From Hyalangium ruber (GTDB lineage: Bacteria > Myxococcota > Myxococcia > Myxococcales > Myxococcaceae): a stretch of 64,000 bases of DNA. The stretch lies in NCBI RefSeq assembly GCF_034259325.1, contig NZ_JAXIVS010000028.1, positions 1 to 64,000 of the forward strand, written 5' to 3'. Below, piece after piece: positions 54,059 to 63,417 of this stretch (positions are counted from its first letter, which is position 1; every line of letters begins with the position of its first letter). The translations under genes were made by a program, and so were the position numbers. The notes below the pieces were generated by a model. That model worked only from the letters and a program-made list of their open reading frames with translations. It had not been told where the DNA came from and did no database searches.

Positions 54059-54676
54059 ATGGTCCAGACGCGCAAACCGGAGACGCATGCCCGTGTGCTC
54101 GCAGCGGCCGAGCAAGCCTTCGCCGAGGCTGGCTACGAGGGCGCCACCGTGGCCGACATCGCGGCACGTGCCGGCGTGTCGACGGGCAACGTCTATCGCT
54201 ACTTCGAGAACAAGGACGCGCTCTTCTACGAGGTGCTTCCCGACGCGTTCGCCGTCACATTCCTCCGCCTCGTGCAGAGGCGCGTCCGAGCCCTCGCGCG
54301 CGCGGATGACCTCACGGCGCTCGACGCGTCAGCCCGGGGCAAAGCAGAGGAGTTGCTGCGCTTCTGGGTCGAGCATCGACGGCAGGTGATCATCCTCCTC
54401 GACCGCTCGAAGGGCTCGCGGCATGAGGCCTTCGCCGAGCGATTCGTGAGCGCCTTGATGCGCCCCACGCTCGCGAAGTTCCGGGCCGACACGGGCACAC
54501 GGCTCTCGGGGGCCGCGCGCTTCGTCCTCGAGCAGATCTTCCGCAACACCGTCCGCACCATCGTCTCGATCCTGGAGGCGCATGAGGATGAGGCGTCTAT
54601 CCGCAACGCCTTCCAGGGATTTTGGAGTTACCAGCTCGCGGGCCTCGCGGGCTTTTCAAAATGGGTGGCCACATGA
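54059..54676 (+). CDS. TetR-family transcriptional repressor
   Basis: 205 residues. The N-terminal helix-turn-helix is textbook: VLAAAEQAFAEAGYEGATV, ADIAARAGVSTGNVYRYFENKDALFYEVL. The C-terminal part is a helical ligand-binding domain of unknown specificity. TAGGAG precedes the ATG, and the inverted repeat at its promoter indicates autoregulation. It overlaps the amidase gene as ATGA, so its likely job is to control amidase expression. Whether it also affects the RiPP transporter just upstream is open. Confidence 0.92.
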   Translation: MVQTRKPETHARVLAAAEQAFAEAGYEGATVADIAARAGVSTGNVYRYFENKDALFYEVLPDAFAVTFLRLVQRRVRALARADDLTALDASARGKAEELLRFWVEHRRQVIILLDRSKGSRHEAFAERFVSALMRPTLAKFRADTGTRLSGAARFVLEQIFRNTVRTIVSILEAHEDEASIRNAFQGFWSYQLAGLAGFSKWVAT

Positions 54677-56067
54677 CCGATCTCTCCCGTCTTGACGCCG
54701 TCGCGCAGGCGAGCCTGGTATCGCGCGGCGAGCTGAGCGCGCTCGAACTCGTTGATGCGGCCATCCGCCGCATCGAAGCCCTGGAGCCCTCCATCCACGC
54801 GCTCGCGAGCCACGACTTCACGGCCGCTCGTGCGCGGGCGGCCCAGAAACCAAGCGGCCCCTTGGCGGGCGTTCCGTTCCTCCTGAAGGATCTCCTCCCC
54901 TACCCCGGCCAGCGCTGCGCGATGGGCTCTCGCCTCTTCCGCTCCAACATGGCGCGTGAGGGGTCCCCATACACCGAGCGCCTCGACGCGGCGGGCCTCA
55001 TCACCCTGGGCAAGAGCACGACCTCGGAGTTCGGTCTGCTTGGCAGCACCGAGACGCTGCTCGAGGGTGTGACGCACAACCCGTGGGATCTCACCCGCTC
55101 CGCCACGGGCTCATCCGGAGGCGCTGCGGCCGCCGTCGCCAGCGGCATGGTGCCGCTTGCTCACGCAAGCGACGGCGGCGGCTCGATCCGGATCCCCGCA
55201 GCCGCGTGTGGCCTCTTCGGCTTCATGCCGGGGCGTGGACGGCTCGTGTCCACGGGCCAGGCCCTCCCCTTCGATCTCTTGCGCGATCACTGCGTGAGCC
55301 GGAGTGTGCGCGATAGCGCGCTCCTGCTCTCGCTCACCGAGGAAGTCGGCGGCAAGGCGGGACCGCCCGTCGGCTATGTCGACCGACCGCTCGCGCGTCG
55401 GCTCCGCATCGGCTTCTACTCGCGGACGATCATGGGCGACGCTCCGGACCCGGAGGTCGCGAAGGCACTCGAGCGAACGATCGCGCTCTGCACCGAGCTG
55501 GGCCATGAGCTCATCGAGGCGCCACCGCCCGAGTTCGACGGTCCGACCCTCTCGACGGGATTCTTCGCCATCTCGGCCGCGGCGCTGACAGAGGTCGCCG
55601 CGACGATGAAGGGCATGCTCGGACGCCCCGTCGGCCCCGAAGACTTCGAGCCATTCACGCTCTCGTTGATCGACTGGTATCGCGGGCTGCCGAGCGACAC
55701 GTTCTCGCGCGCCATGGTGAGCTTCGAGGACGCGGGCCACCGCATGCGTTCCTACCTCGACGGATATGACGTCGTGCTGTGCCCGACGGTGCCAGTCGCG
55801 CCTTTCGCCCTGGGCACGCTCTCGCCCGAGCTCGATCGAGAGACGTTGATCCGTCGTACCGAGAAGCTCGCCGGGTACACGCCCATCCATAACATCGCGG
55901 GCGTACCCGCCATGAGCGTGCCGCTCTTCACCGCCTCGGCCGGCTGGCCGATCGGCAGCCATTTCGCCGCGCGTCGGGGCGAAGAGGCGACCCTGCTCGG
56001 CCTCGCCTATCAGCTCGAGCAGGCCGCTCCCTGGCGCGACCGGTGGCCCTCGATCTCCGCCACCTGA
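54673..56067 (+). CDS. Amidase (amidase signature family)
   Basis: 464 residues. The Ser-cis-Ser-Lys triad of the amidase signature family is seen: Lys in VPFLLKDL, the Gly/Ser-rich stretch RSATGSSGGAAAAVASG, and ASDGGGSIRIPAAACGLFGF with the nucleophilic Ser. It hydrolyses amide bonds; substrate unknown (possibilities are aryl amides, indoleacetamide-like compounds or peptides amides). No signal peptide. The GatA-like length and lack of GatB/GatC nearby speak against tRNA amidotransferase. The ATG overlaps the TetR stop. Confidence 0.9.
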   Translation: MTDLSRLDAVAQASLVSRGELSALELVDAAIRRIEALEPSIHALASHDFTAARARAAQKPSGPLAGVPFLLKDLLPYPGQRCAMGSRLFRSNMAREGSPYTERLDAAGLITLGKSTTSEFGLLGSTETLLEGVTHNPWDLTRSATGSSGGAAAAVASGMVPLAHASDGGGSIRIPAAACGLFGFMPGRGRLVSTGQALPFDLLRDHCVSRSVRDSALLLSLTEEVGGKAGPPVGYVDRPLARRLRIGFYSRTIMGDAPDPEVAKALERTIALCTELGHELIEAPPPEFDGPTLSTGFFAISAAALTEVAATMKGMLGRPVGPEDFEPFTLSLIDWYRGLPSDTFSRAMVSFEDAGHRMRSYLDGYDVVLCPTVPVAPFALGTLSPELDRETLIRRTEKLAGYTPIHNIAGVPAMSVPLFTASAGWPIGSHFAARRGEEATLLGLAYQLEQAAPWRDRWPSISAT

Positions 56068-56090
56068 GCGTGGGAAAAGGGCCCTCGCGC

Positions 56091-56546
56091 CTACTTCGGC
56101 GGAGGCTGCGAGAACATCGCCTTGATGCGCTTCTTCATCTCCGCCGGAGCTACGTCCTCGACCTGGCTGCAGATGGCCCACTGCTGGCCAAACGGATCCG
56201 ACAGGACGCCGTATCGATCTCCCCAGAACACGTTCTCCAGCGGCATGACAACCTGAGCGCCCGCCCCCACCGCCTTCTTCCACGCCTTGTCCGCGTTCTC
56301 CACGTACAGGTGCAGGGTGCTGGAACTCGGCACACTGTTCATCATCGGATCAGAGACGAAGACGTGGGCATCTCCAATCTGGACGTCCGAGTGCATCACC
56401 TTGCCATCTGGAGCCAGCATCTTCCCCAGCACCTTCGCGCCGAAGGCCTTCTTGTAGAAGGCCAGGGCCGCATGGGCATCCTTGACCGCGAGATGTGGCG
56501 TGACGGTGGTGAAGCCCTTCGGAACAGGACGAACCTTCTTCGGCAT
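56091..56546 (-). CDS. VOC-family (PhnB/glyoxalase-like) protein
   Basis: 151 residues. VTPHLAVKDAHAALAFYKKAFG is the usual beginning of PhnB-type vicinal oxygen chelate proteins, followed by HSDVQIGDAHVFVSDP, the beta segment LHLYVENADKAWKKAVGAG and WGDRYGVLSDPFGQQWAI. The C-terminal EDVAPAEMKKR is typical too. Function could be dioxygenase, resistance or simple binding; substrate unknown. Start at 56546, with AGGAG in front; the longer frame adds only unrelated residues. Confidence 0.9.
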   Translation of the reverse strand: MPKKVRPVPKGFTTVTPHLAVKDAHAALAFYKKAFGAKVLGKMLAPDGKVMHSDVQIGDAHVFVSDPMMNSVPSSSTLHLYVENADKAWKKAVGAGAQVVMPLENVFWGDRYGVLSDPFGQQWAICSQVEDVAPAEMKKRIKAMFSQPPPK

Positions 56547-56679
56547 GGAGCGCTCCTGGCTACGAGGTAGGGCGCCATCAAGAATCAAGCGACCCTGTCC
56601 GAGCAAGGTTTTTGAAGCGTGGCCTGTACCTGTCAGGTTGGATCCAAGAAAATAGGATTCCCGGTGAACTCTGGGGCGT

Positions 56680-59355
56680 TCAAGCCGGGGGACGCATGCC
56701 CTTGGGCCACCGGGTCCTGGCGTCGTACTTCACGTCGGTCAGCTTCTCCGGCAGCCTGGCCCCGCGAAGGTCGGCGCCAGAGAAGTTGGCGTACATCAGC
56801 TCGGCGCCGAGGAGATCGGCGTCGCGCAGGTCGGCCCCGTCGAAGCGCGCGCTGGCGAGGTATACGCCGAGGCGTGCCTTGCGCAGATCCGCCCCGCTAA
56901 AGACGGTGCGGAAGCACCTGGCGCCGGTGAAGATCGCGCCGCGCAGATCGGCGCCACGGAAGACGGTGTCGAACAGGTCCACGCCCGAGAGGTTCGCGCC
57001 AGCGAGCTTGGCTCCCGTGAAGTCCAGCACCGCCAGCCGGTACTGCTGGAGGTCCAGTCCCTCCAGGTCGATGCCCTGGAGGGACGTGGGAAAGTCCTCG
57101 CCACCGGCCTCCACGTATCGCTCGCGCCAGGTGTTCCAACGCCTGGCGCCGTTCTTCACCTCGTTCCGCAACAGGGCACGCGCCTCACCCGCTGTCGGCA
57201 GCAGGAGCTTGGCCAACGCCGGCTCCGAGACTGACTTGAACTTCGCTCCCTTGGCGGCCAGAGCGGGCATCAGCGCAGCGGAGGGGTTCTCGCCGAGCGC
57301 CACATGCGTGACCTTCGCGTCAGGCTTGGTGGCAACCTCTCCACCCAGTTCCTTCACGGTCAGCTCACGGAAGTTCGCGCTCGTGTCCTTGAAGCGACCG
57401 GCGAAGAGGAAACGCGTCCCAGCCAGGCGCTGCTCGAACATCGCCTCTGGCTTCGCGCCCTCTGCTCCCAATGCCTCCAGGAGGAAGGGCGCGCCGGCCT
57501 CCGGCTTCACCTGGGGCAGGGTCTGCACGACCACGTTGCCGTCCGGCCCCACGTAGGCCACGTCATCGCCAAGCGTCGCCAACGGAAGCGCCTCCCGCAT
57601 CGACCCTTCGGGCCACACGTCTTCCGCCTCCTGGGCCTCAAGCCAGTGCGCCTTCTGCGGGTCGGCCGCGTCCGCGAGCAGCAACCGTCCCGAGGAGTCA
57701 ACGACCGCGATGCGCGCCCCGCCCACGAAGGCCACCTGCCCCAGCCGCACGCCCGGGCGCTCCAGTCGCGCCACCGTCTCGCCGCTGCGCGGATCGACCA
57801 CCAGGAGTGAGCTCTCCGCACTGGCGTTGTTGTCGCTTCCATCCACGCTGACGGCGATCCAGCCGCGCTCTGAGACGGCGAGCCCACGCACGATCGTGTC
57901 CGATCCTCCGCTGTCGATCACGATGTCGCGAATCACCTCCGGTGTCTTTCCCAGCCGCCAGAGGTGGAGGGCCTCGTCGGCGGTCACCAGCCACGCGTCC
58001 TTCGGGCCAAAGGCGCACGCCATCGTCCGCTCGGCGTGCGGAAGCGTGGCGAGGCACACGCCCCGCTTCAGCTCCCACAGCTCGACGTTGTTCTGGGCCG
58101 GCGCCGCGAGCAGTGTTCCTCCCCGCGACAGGGAGAGGGCACCGGAGGCGTACTCGGAGAGTTCGAAGGCCGAGTCAGCCTTCGGATCGAGCGTCTTACC
58201 GACGAAGATCGATTGATAGTCCAGCCGTACCAGCAAGCCTGACGAGAGCCCTTTCACGTCAGTCGGAGGGAACACCGCGGGAATCTCCGTCATCGCGCCA
58301 GTCGATCGCGCCCACGAAGCGTAGGAGCTCATCGAAGCGGCCACGACCGCGCGTGGGGTGAGCGCGAGCCCCTGGATTGGCGCCTGCACCGCGTTCTTCA
58401 CCACGGGTTCGCCGTCCTTCGTCGACCAGACACTCAACGCCCCCGGGGTGGAGCCGGTGGCAAGCCAGCGGCCATCGGGAGAGAGCGCGGTGACCGAGCC
58501 CTGCTCATGCCGTCCAGGGACCTCGATCGCCGGTCCTTTGCCGCCACCCGGGATGCTCCAGGAGCGCAGCCGGCGCTCATTACCGAGCGAGAACGCGCGT
58601 TTTCCGTCAGGCGAGAAGCAGACCCATCTGCAACCCGCGCCGCCGCCCTGCTCGAACCCGTGATAGCCCACGAAGGACGACACGGGCCTCAGCGCGTTCA
58701 CCTGCCACAGCTCGACCTTCCCGGTCCCCTGGCCGACGAGCAGGAGCTCCCCCCCGGGCGAGAACGCGAGGGAGATGACCTTGTTGCTCTTGCGCTTCGC
58801 CTGCTCCTTGCCTTTGCGTGCGTCGTACAGGCGAACCATTCCCTTCGACGAGCCGGTCGCCAGCAGTCCACCGTCGGCGCTGAAGGCGACGGCGTAGAGG
58901 TCCCCTTCCTTCTCTCGTACGGTGTGGACGACGGTGCCTCGCTTCGTCTCTCGGACCTGGGCGCTTGCCCCCTTCACGGTGGCCAGCAACGAGCCGTCCG
59001 GGCTCACCGCGCCGAGATGGAGCGCTTGTTCGCCTTCCACTGTCCAGACCGTCTTCCCACTCGGTGAGAGCCGGCGGACCTTCCCCCACGACGAGACGAT
59101 GAGATCGCCTCCTGGCAGGACACGGACATGCCTCCAGAGCCCCTTGATCTCGCGCTGAGCGACGACAGCGCCACTGTCGACGGCGAAGGACACGCATCGG
59201 GTGGAGTCCTCGCCTGGGAGGAGCGCCACCAGGGTGCGCGAGTCAGGGGAGAAGGCGATCCCCGCGAAGGTGCCGGGAGCGTTGAAGCAGGAGGCGCCAT
59301 GAACGCGACGGGTGGGCATGTCATCGCCCTCTATCGCAGACGCTTCGGAGGACAT
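56680..59355 (-). CDS. WD40 beta-propeller protein with C-terminal pentapeptide repeats
   Basis: 891 residues without signal peptide. WD40-like blades start at about residue 30: GIAFSPDSRTLVAL, GAVSPDGSLLATVKG, AVAFSADGGLLATGSSKGMVRLYD (in pieces), SLAFSPGGELLLVGQG, ALSPDGRWLATGS and more degenerate ones up to residue 640. The last 110 residues have pentapeptide repeats of A(D/N)LXX type: AKLAGANLSGVDLFDTVF, GADLRGAIF, GADLRKARL, GADLRDADL, GADLRGARL, which fold into a right-handed beta-helix. The fusion suggests a protein-binding scaffold. Some pentapeptide proteins mimic DNA and protect gyrase, but that cannot be claimed here. Confidence 0.87.
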   Translation of the reverse strand: MSSEASAIEGDDMPTRRVHGASCFNAPGTFAGIAFSPDSRTLVALLPGEDSTRCVSFAVDSGAVVAQREIKGLWRHVRVLPGGDLIVSSWGKVRRLSPSGKTVWTVEGEQALHLGAVSPDGSLLATVKGASAQVRETKRGTVVHTVREKEGDLYAVAFSADGGLLATGSSKGMVRLYDARKGKEQAKRKSNKVISLAFSPGGELLLVGQGTGKVELWQVNALRPVSSFVGYHGFEQGGGAGCRWVCFSPDGKRAFSLGNERRLRSWSIPGGGKGPAIEVPGRHEQGSVTALSPDGRWLATGSTPGALSVWSTKDGEPVVKNAVQAPIQGLALTPRAVVAASMSSYASWARSTGAMTEIPAVFPPTDVKGLSSGLLVRLDYQSIFVGKTLDPKADSAFELSEYASGALSLSRGGTLLAAPAQNNVELWELKRGVCLATLPHAERTMACAFGPKDAWLVTADEALHLWRLGKTPEVIRDIVIDSGGSDTIVRGLAVSERGWIAVSVDGSDNNASAESSLLVVDPRSGETVARLERPGVRLGQVAFVGGARIAVVDSSGRLLLADAADPQKAHWLEAQEAEDVWPEGSMREALPLATLGDDVAYVGPDGNVVVQTLPQVKPEAGAPFLLEALGAEGAKPEAMFEQRLAGTRFLFAGRFKDTSANFRELTVKELGGEVATKPDAKVTHVALGENPSAALMPALAAKGAKFKSVSEPALAKLLLPTAGEARALLRNEVKNGARRWNTWRERYVEAGGEDFPTSLQGIDLEGLDLQQYRLAVLDFTGAKLAGANLSGVDLFDTVFRGADLRGAIFTGARCFRTVFSGADLRKARLGVYLASARFDGADLRDADLLGAELMYANFSGADLRGARLPEKLTDVKYDARTRWPKGMRPPA

Positions 59356-59482
59356 AGGCCCGAGACGCGCCGACCGCCCCCTTCGCCAGCTCCCCGTGGA
59401 CGTGAAAGCGAGTCCCCAGTGGGGCTACACTCGCGAGCGAGTCGTTCATTCTCCCGTCCTCTCCACGCCCTGGAGTTGCCTC

Positions 59483-60556
59483 ATGCACGAGCGTCTGCCG
59501 CCGCCCTCCGCCGCCCCCCAAGCGTGGGAGATGATTACCGACGCCGAGCAGGTCTTCACCCTCGCGATGCCACGCGGCTGGCGGAACCGGGCCTGGGTCC
59601 AACGCAACGGCCCCATCCCTCACCAGCTCGCGACGACCGAGAGCCCGGACGGAGAGACCGCGCTGTTCCTGGGCGATCCGACGATCCCCCAGTTCTGCGA
59701 GCCCTCCGCGGCGATGTTCGGCCTGCAGCCGGGAACCGTGGTGCAGCCTTACACCTCCATCGAGCACTTCCTGCCCTCCTACGCCCAGCACCGCTTCGGC
59801 GGACTGCCTGGCTTCCGGCTGGGCGCGATGGCTCCATCACCGGAGCTGTTCCAGTGGACCGGGCAGGCGCTTCAGCGCGCGGGCGCGACACAGATGTGGA
59901 TCACGTCCGGCCGGCTCTCCTTCGCGTTCGACGAAGGGCCGCGCCGGGTACAGGCGCTCCTCTTTGGCTCCAGCGTGAGCTTGCGGCCCATCTGGATGGT
60001 CCACGTCTATGGCATCACCACGGTGGGTGACCCCGAGGCCTTCGCCCCGGCGCTGCTGGAGATGCTGACCTCGCTGCGGACGAACCCGGCCATCCTGGAG
60101 CGCCAGCAGCAGGAGCGCGCGCGATCGGCCGCCCAGCATCAAGCCACCATGGCGATGATCAACCAGGGCACCGCCATCCTCCAAGCCAACCACCAGCAGA
60201 ACATGGCGACGCTGAGGGGCATGGCGGCGAACCACCAGGCGCACATGGCGTCACTCCATGAGAGTCACGCCGCGCACAACGCGGCCTGGCAGAGCCAGCA
60301 GGCGTCACAAGCGGCGGCCCACCACGCGCAGATGCACACCTCCGATGACTCCCACCGCCGCTTCCTCAACGCCATCTCCGAGGAGCGCACCGTGATCGAC
60401 GGCGAGGGGAACAGCCACCAGGTGGCCGACGGCTACGACCGCTACTTCCGCCGCCGCTCCGACGGCTCCTGGATCGGCACCCGGGACCACCGCGACCTGA
60501 GAGATATCCCCGGGGTGAACCCCAACGACTACGAAGAGGTGAAGATCAAGGTGTAG
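59483..60556 (+). CDS. Conserved hypothetical protein with His/Gln/Ala-rich helix
   Basis: 357 residues. The N-terminal 200 residues (FTLAMPRGWRNRAW to VHVYGITTVGDPEAF) look like a PsbP/DcrB-type fold. A helical region rich in His, Gln, Met and Ala (ATMAMINQGTAILQANHQQ, HMASLHESHAAHNAAWQ) follows and might bind metal. The C-terminus ISEERTVIDGEGNSHQVADG and YDRYFRR with W..GT is a conserved end seen in other hypothetical proteins. GGAG stands before the ATG at 59483; upstream in-frame codons lie inside the divergent gene. No signal peptide, function unknown. Confidence 0.7.
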   Translation: MHERLPPPSAAPQAWEMITDAEQVFTLAMPRGWRNRAWVQRNGPIPHQLATTESPDGETALFLGDPTIPQFCEPSAAMFGLQPGTVVQPYTSIEHFLPSYAQHRFGGLPGFRLGAMAPSPELFQWTGQALQRAGATQMWITSGRLSFAFDEGPRRVQALLFGSSVSLRPIWMVHVYGITTVGDPEAFAPALLEMLTSLRTNPAILERQQQERARSAAQHQATMAMINQGTAILQANHQQNMATLRGMAANHQAHMASLHESHAAHNAAWQSQQASQAAAHHAQMHTSDDSHRRFLNAISEERTVIDGEGNSHQVADGYDRYFRRRSDGSWIGTRDHRDLRDIPGVNPNDYEEVKIKV

Positions 60557-60668
60557 CCCATCATAAGCGGCTGGAGTGAAGCTGGGATCGACGTGCTATA
60601 TGGGCGCGGCATTTCGGCGTCTCCTCGGTGGCCGTGCTCCGTGGAGGGATGTGCAGGAGCGGAAACTG

Positions 60669-61454
60669 GTGGGAACGACAGCCTGGATCAGCGTGGCCGT
60701 GCCGGCCTTCAACGAGGGAGCACGTCTCCCGCTCCTCGTGGATCAGTTCGTGTCCGAGGGCCAGGGCATCCAGAGCCCGGCGGTCGAGCTGGTCATCTCG
60801 GACGATGGCAGCCGCGCACAGGACGCCCAGCGCTACGAGGAGATCATCGAAGCAGGCCAGGAGCGCCTGACCGCGGCGGGCGCGCCACACAAGCTCCGGT
60901 GCATCCACGCCCCCCAGAACCAGGGCAAGGGCTCGGCGATCCGTCGCGCCTGGAGCAATGCCGCCGCGGAGGCCCGCTGGCTCGCCTTCCTGGACGCGGA
61001 CGGCGCCGTCTCGGGCCGCGAGTTCTGGCGCCTTGCAGGGCTGCTCACCGATGAGGTGCCCTTCGACGTGCTGGCCGCCTCCCGCGTGAAGATGGCCGGC
61101 CGGAGCATCGACCGGAAGCTCTTCCGTCACCTGCAGGGCCGGGTCTTCGCCACGCTGACGGAGCAGCTCTTCGGGCTGGGCTTCTACGACACGCAGTGCG
61201 GGCTCAAGTTCCTGCGCTCCGAGCTGCTGCGTCCGGTGCTGGAGCGCCTCGTCGAGGATCGCTGGCTGCTCGACGTGGAGCTGCTCGTGCTGCTGCGGCG
61301 CCAGGGCGCGCGGTTCCACGAAGAGCCCGTCGACTGGCACGAGCCGGGTGGCTCGAAGGTACGCTTCGGCGTGGACCCGCTGCGCATGCTCGCGGGGCTG
61401 GTGCAGATGAAGTCACGACTCGGTGAGGATGGCGGCGCCGGGGAGAGTCCGTGA
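60669..61454 (+). CDS. DPM1/GtrB-like family 2 glycosyltransferase
   Basis: 261 residues. WISVAVPAFNEGARLPLL, LVISDDGSRAQD, PQNQGKGSAIRRAW, LAFLDADGAVSG (DxDG metal site) and FYDTQCGLKFLRSELL are the landmarks of dolichyl/polyprenyl-phosphate glycosyltransferases without the membrane segments of GtrB. It should load a sugar onto undecaprenyl phosphate for use by a periplasmic transferase. GTG at 60669 with AGGAG nine bases before fits the family start; ATG at 60600 is an alternative. It overlaps the next gene by 4 bases, and that gene encodes the membrane protein likely to use the lipid-linked sugar. Confidence 0.85.
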   Translation: MGTTAWISVAVPAFNEGARLPLLVDQFVSEGQGIQSPAVELVISDDGSRAQDAQRYEEIIEAGQERLTAAGAPHKLRCIHAPQNQGKGSAIRRAWSNAAAEARWLAFLDADGAVSGREFWRLAGLLTDEVPFDVLAASRVKMAGRSIDRKLFRHLQGRVFATLTEQLFGLGFYDTQCGLKFLRSELLRPVLERLVEDRWLLDVELLVLLRRQGARFHEEPVDWHEPGGSKVRFGVDPLRMLAGLVQMKSRLGEDGGAGESP

Positions 61455-63181
61455 GCCTTCCAGGCGAAGCTCCTGCTTCGAGCCGGTGGGACCGGCTGCT
61501 GCCTTGGCTGGGCGCGGCGCTGGGGTTTCTCTGGTACCTGGCGATCGGTGGAGCGAGAACGCTCGCTCCCACGCACCTGGACTGGGTCGGCGGAGGGGAC
61601 TTCGCCCAGCACGTGCTGGGCTGGCTGCACTTCCGCAACGCGCCGTGGGGCTTCCCGCTGGGGAACACACCCACCCTCATGTACCCGCTCACCATGACGG
61701 TGGGCTTCACCGACTCGAATCCATGGGTGGCGGTGGCGCTCAAGCCCTTCTCGCGCTGGCTGCCCCAGGACTTCCAGTACATCGGGCCGTGGCTCGCCCT
61801 GTGCTTCGCGCTTCAAGGCTGGGTAGGCGTCAAGCTCGTGGCGCTCTACCTGCACGGAGCGCTGCAGCGCCTGCTGGGAGCGACCCTGTTCGTCATGTCG
61901 CCCGTGCTGCTCTTCCGGACGGGGCACGACACGCTGTGCGCCCACTGGTTGCTCCTGGCGATGCTCTGGGTCCACCTGCGTCCCCGCCCCGACTCACGGG
62001 CCGCCTGGAAGGCGCTGGGTGGAGCGCTCGCCCTCAATGCGATCGCCGCGGGCGTCCACCCCTACCTGCAGGTGATGGTCTTCGCCCTCACGGTGTCGCT
62101 GCTCTTCACGGTGACGCGGGTGGAGCACCACTTGTCCTGGCGCTCCGCGGGCGTAGCGCTCGCCGGAATGCTCGCCACGGTGGGGGCGCTCTTCTTCTTG
62201 TTCGGTTACGTGGGCCAGGGGATCAGCGCGGGAGGCAGCGGCTTCAGCTACTTCAGCGCGGACATGCTCACGCTCGTCAACCCGAACGGCTGGTCGCTCC
62301 TGCTGCCGGGTTTTCCCACGAGGACCGGGCAGTATGAGGGCTTTGGCTACCTCGGGACGGGCGTCATCGCGCTCATCGCTTTGCTCCTGCTCAGCAACCC
62401 CGCGCACTGGTGGCAGAAAGCCAAAGCAGGACTCAAGCCCCGGAAGTCCCTGGTGTTCTCGGTGCTCGCCCTGACACTGCTGGCCTTCTCATCGGTGATG
62501 ACGGTGGCGGGCGAGACGGTGCTGTCCCTGCGGAGCGTGACGAAGCCTCTGCTGCCCCTGCTCGATCCCTTCCGATCCTCGGGCCGGTTCATCTGGCCGC
62601 TCCACTACGTGCTGATGACGGGCGTCATCGCGCTCATCGCATGGCGGTGGCGGCAGTACCCTCGCCTGCTCACCGGCTTGCTGCTGGGCGCGGTGCTCCT
62701 CCAAGGGCTGGACACCCCCGACGCATGGGACCGGAGCCGCTTCGGTGGAGGAGAGTGGCCGCGACTGCGGGCCCCGGAATGGGACCGCCTGGATCCGTTC
62801 TATCGGCACATCGTCCTGTACCCACCCGCCATCTTCGGCGCGGATGCGCCCTGCGACACCCAGACCTTTCCGGAGAACGCCTATCTGCGCTTCGGATATC
62901 TCGCCTATCTCAGGGGGATGACGACGAACAGCGTCTATCCGGCTCGCCTCGACCGCCCGAGAATCCTGGCGGCGTGTCAGGCGTTGCGGGACGAGCTCCA
63001 GCAAGGCCGCTTCGCGGAGGACACCCTCTACGTGGTGGGCAAGAAGGACCTGGCGGTGTTCCAGCGCCCGGGTATCACGTGCGGTGTGTTGGATGAGTAC
63101 ACGCTCTGTGTGGCCGCGAAGCAGGGCAGCTTCCAGGAAGCGCTCTCCCGCGCGACCCAGGTCCCCACCGCCCAGCCCTGA
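61451..63181 (+). CDS. Multi-spanning GT-C-like membrane protein
   Basis: 576 residues with about 11 hydrophobic segments in the first 420 residues and a soluble C-terminal part with six Cys. The N-terminus (LPWLGAALGFLWYLAIGG), then TLAPTHLDWVGGGDFAQHVLGWLHFRNAPW (an acidic loop with D and H, in pieces) and FRTGHDTLCAHWLLL correspond to membrane glycosyltransferases of the GT-C fold (DUF6311-like, from memory). It is co-translated with the DPM1-like enzyme through a GTGA overlap. The two together resemble the pairs that glycosylate lipids or surface polymers on the periplasmic side. Confidence 0.8.
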   Translation: MSLPGEAPASSRWDRLLPWLGAALGFLWYLAIGGARTLAPTHLDWVGGGDFAQHVLGWLHFRNAPWGFPLGNTPTLMYPLTMTVGFTDSNPWVAVALKPFSRWLPQDFQYIGPWLALCFALQGWVGVKLVALYLHGALQRLLGATLFVMSPVLLFRTGHDTLCAHWLLLAMLWVHLRPRPDSRAAWKALGGALALNAIAAGVHPYLQVMVFALTVSLLFTVTRVEHHLSWRSAGVALAGMLATVGALFFLFGYVGQGISAGGSGFSYFSADMLTLVNPNGWSLLLPGFPTRTGQYEGFGYLGTGVIALIALLLLSNPAHWWQKAKAGLKPRKSLVFSVLALTLLAFSSVMTVAGETVLSLRSVTKPLLPLLDPFRSSGRFIWPLHYVLMTGVIALIAWRWRQYPRLLTGLLLGAVLLQGLDTPDAWDRSRFGGGEWPRLRAPEWDRLDPFYRHIVLYPPAIFGADAPCDTQTFPENAYLRFGYLAYLRGMTTNSVYPARLDRPRILAACQALRDELQQGRFAEDTLYVVGKKDLAVFQRPGITCGVLDEYTLCVAAKQGSFQEALSRATQVPTAQP

Positions 63182-63417
63182 CTCAGGGTCGCGAGGGGGA
63201 GGGCGCACACCTCTAGCGCCCTGCGTCAGCGGCGCTCCTCGCTCCCTCCGCTCCAACCCTCGTCTTCCACTGGCTCACCGCCAGTGTCCCGCAGGAGGCT
63301 CGACGCTGGGTTTCGCCACGCGCTAGCCTTCACGAAGCTCCAATGAAGTCAGCTTGGGTGCCTCGAGGAGAGGCAGCACGACAACGGCTCTGATGAGCCC
63401 AGAAGGGGGAGCGAGAA
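63182..63417. other. Intergenic region without recognised element
   Basis: Between the GT-C-like gene and the amidohydrolase gene I see no gene, hairpin or repeat, apart from the GGGGGA ribosome-binding site at the end. Confidence 0.5.

Noticed and set aside
54673..56067. GatA subunit of the tRNA amidotransferase
   Set aside because: No GatB or GatC nearby, TetR-coupled, and the sequence outside the signature region is closer to stand-alone amidases.
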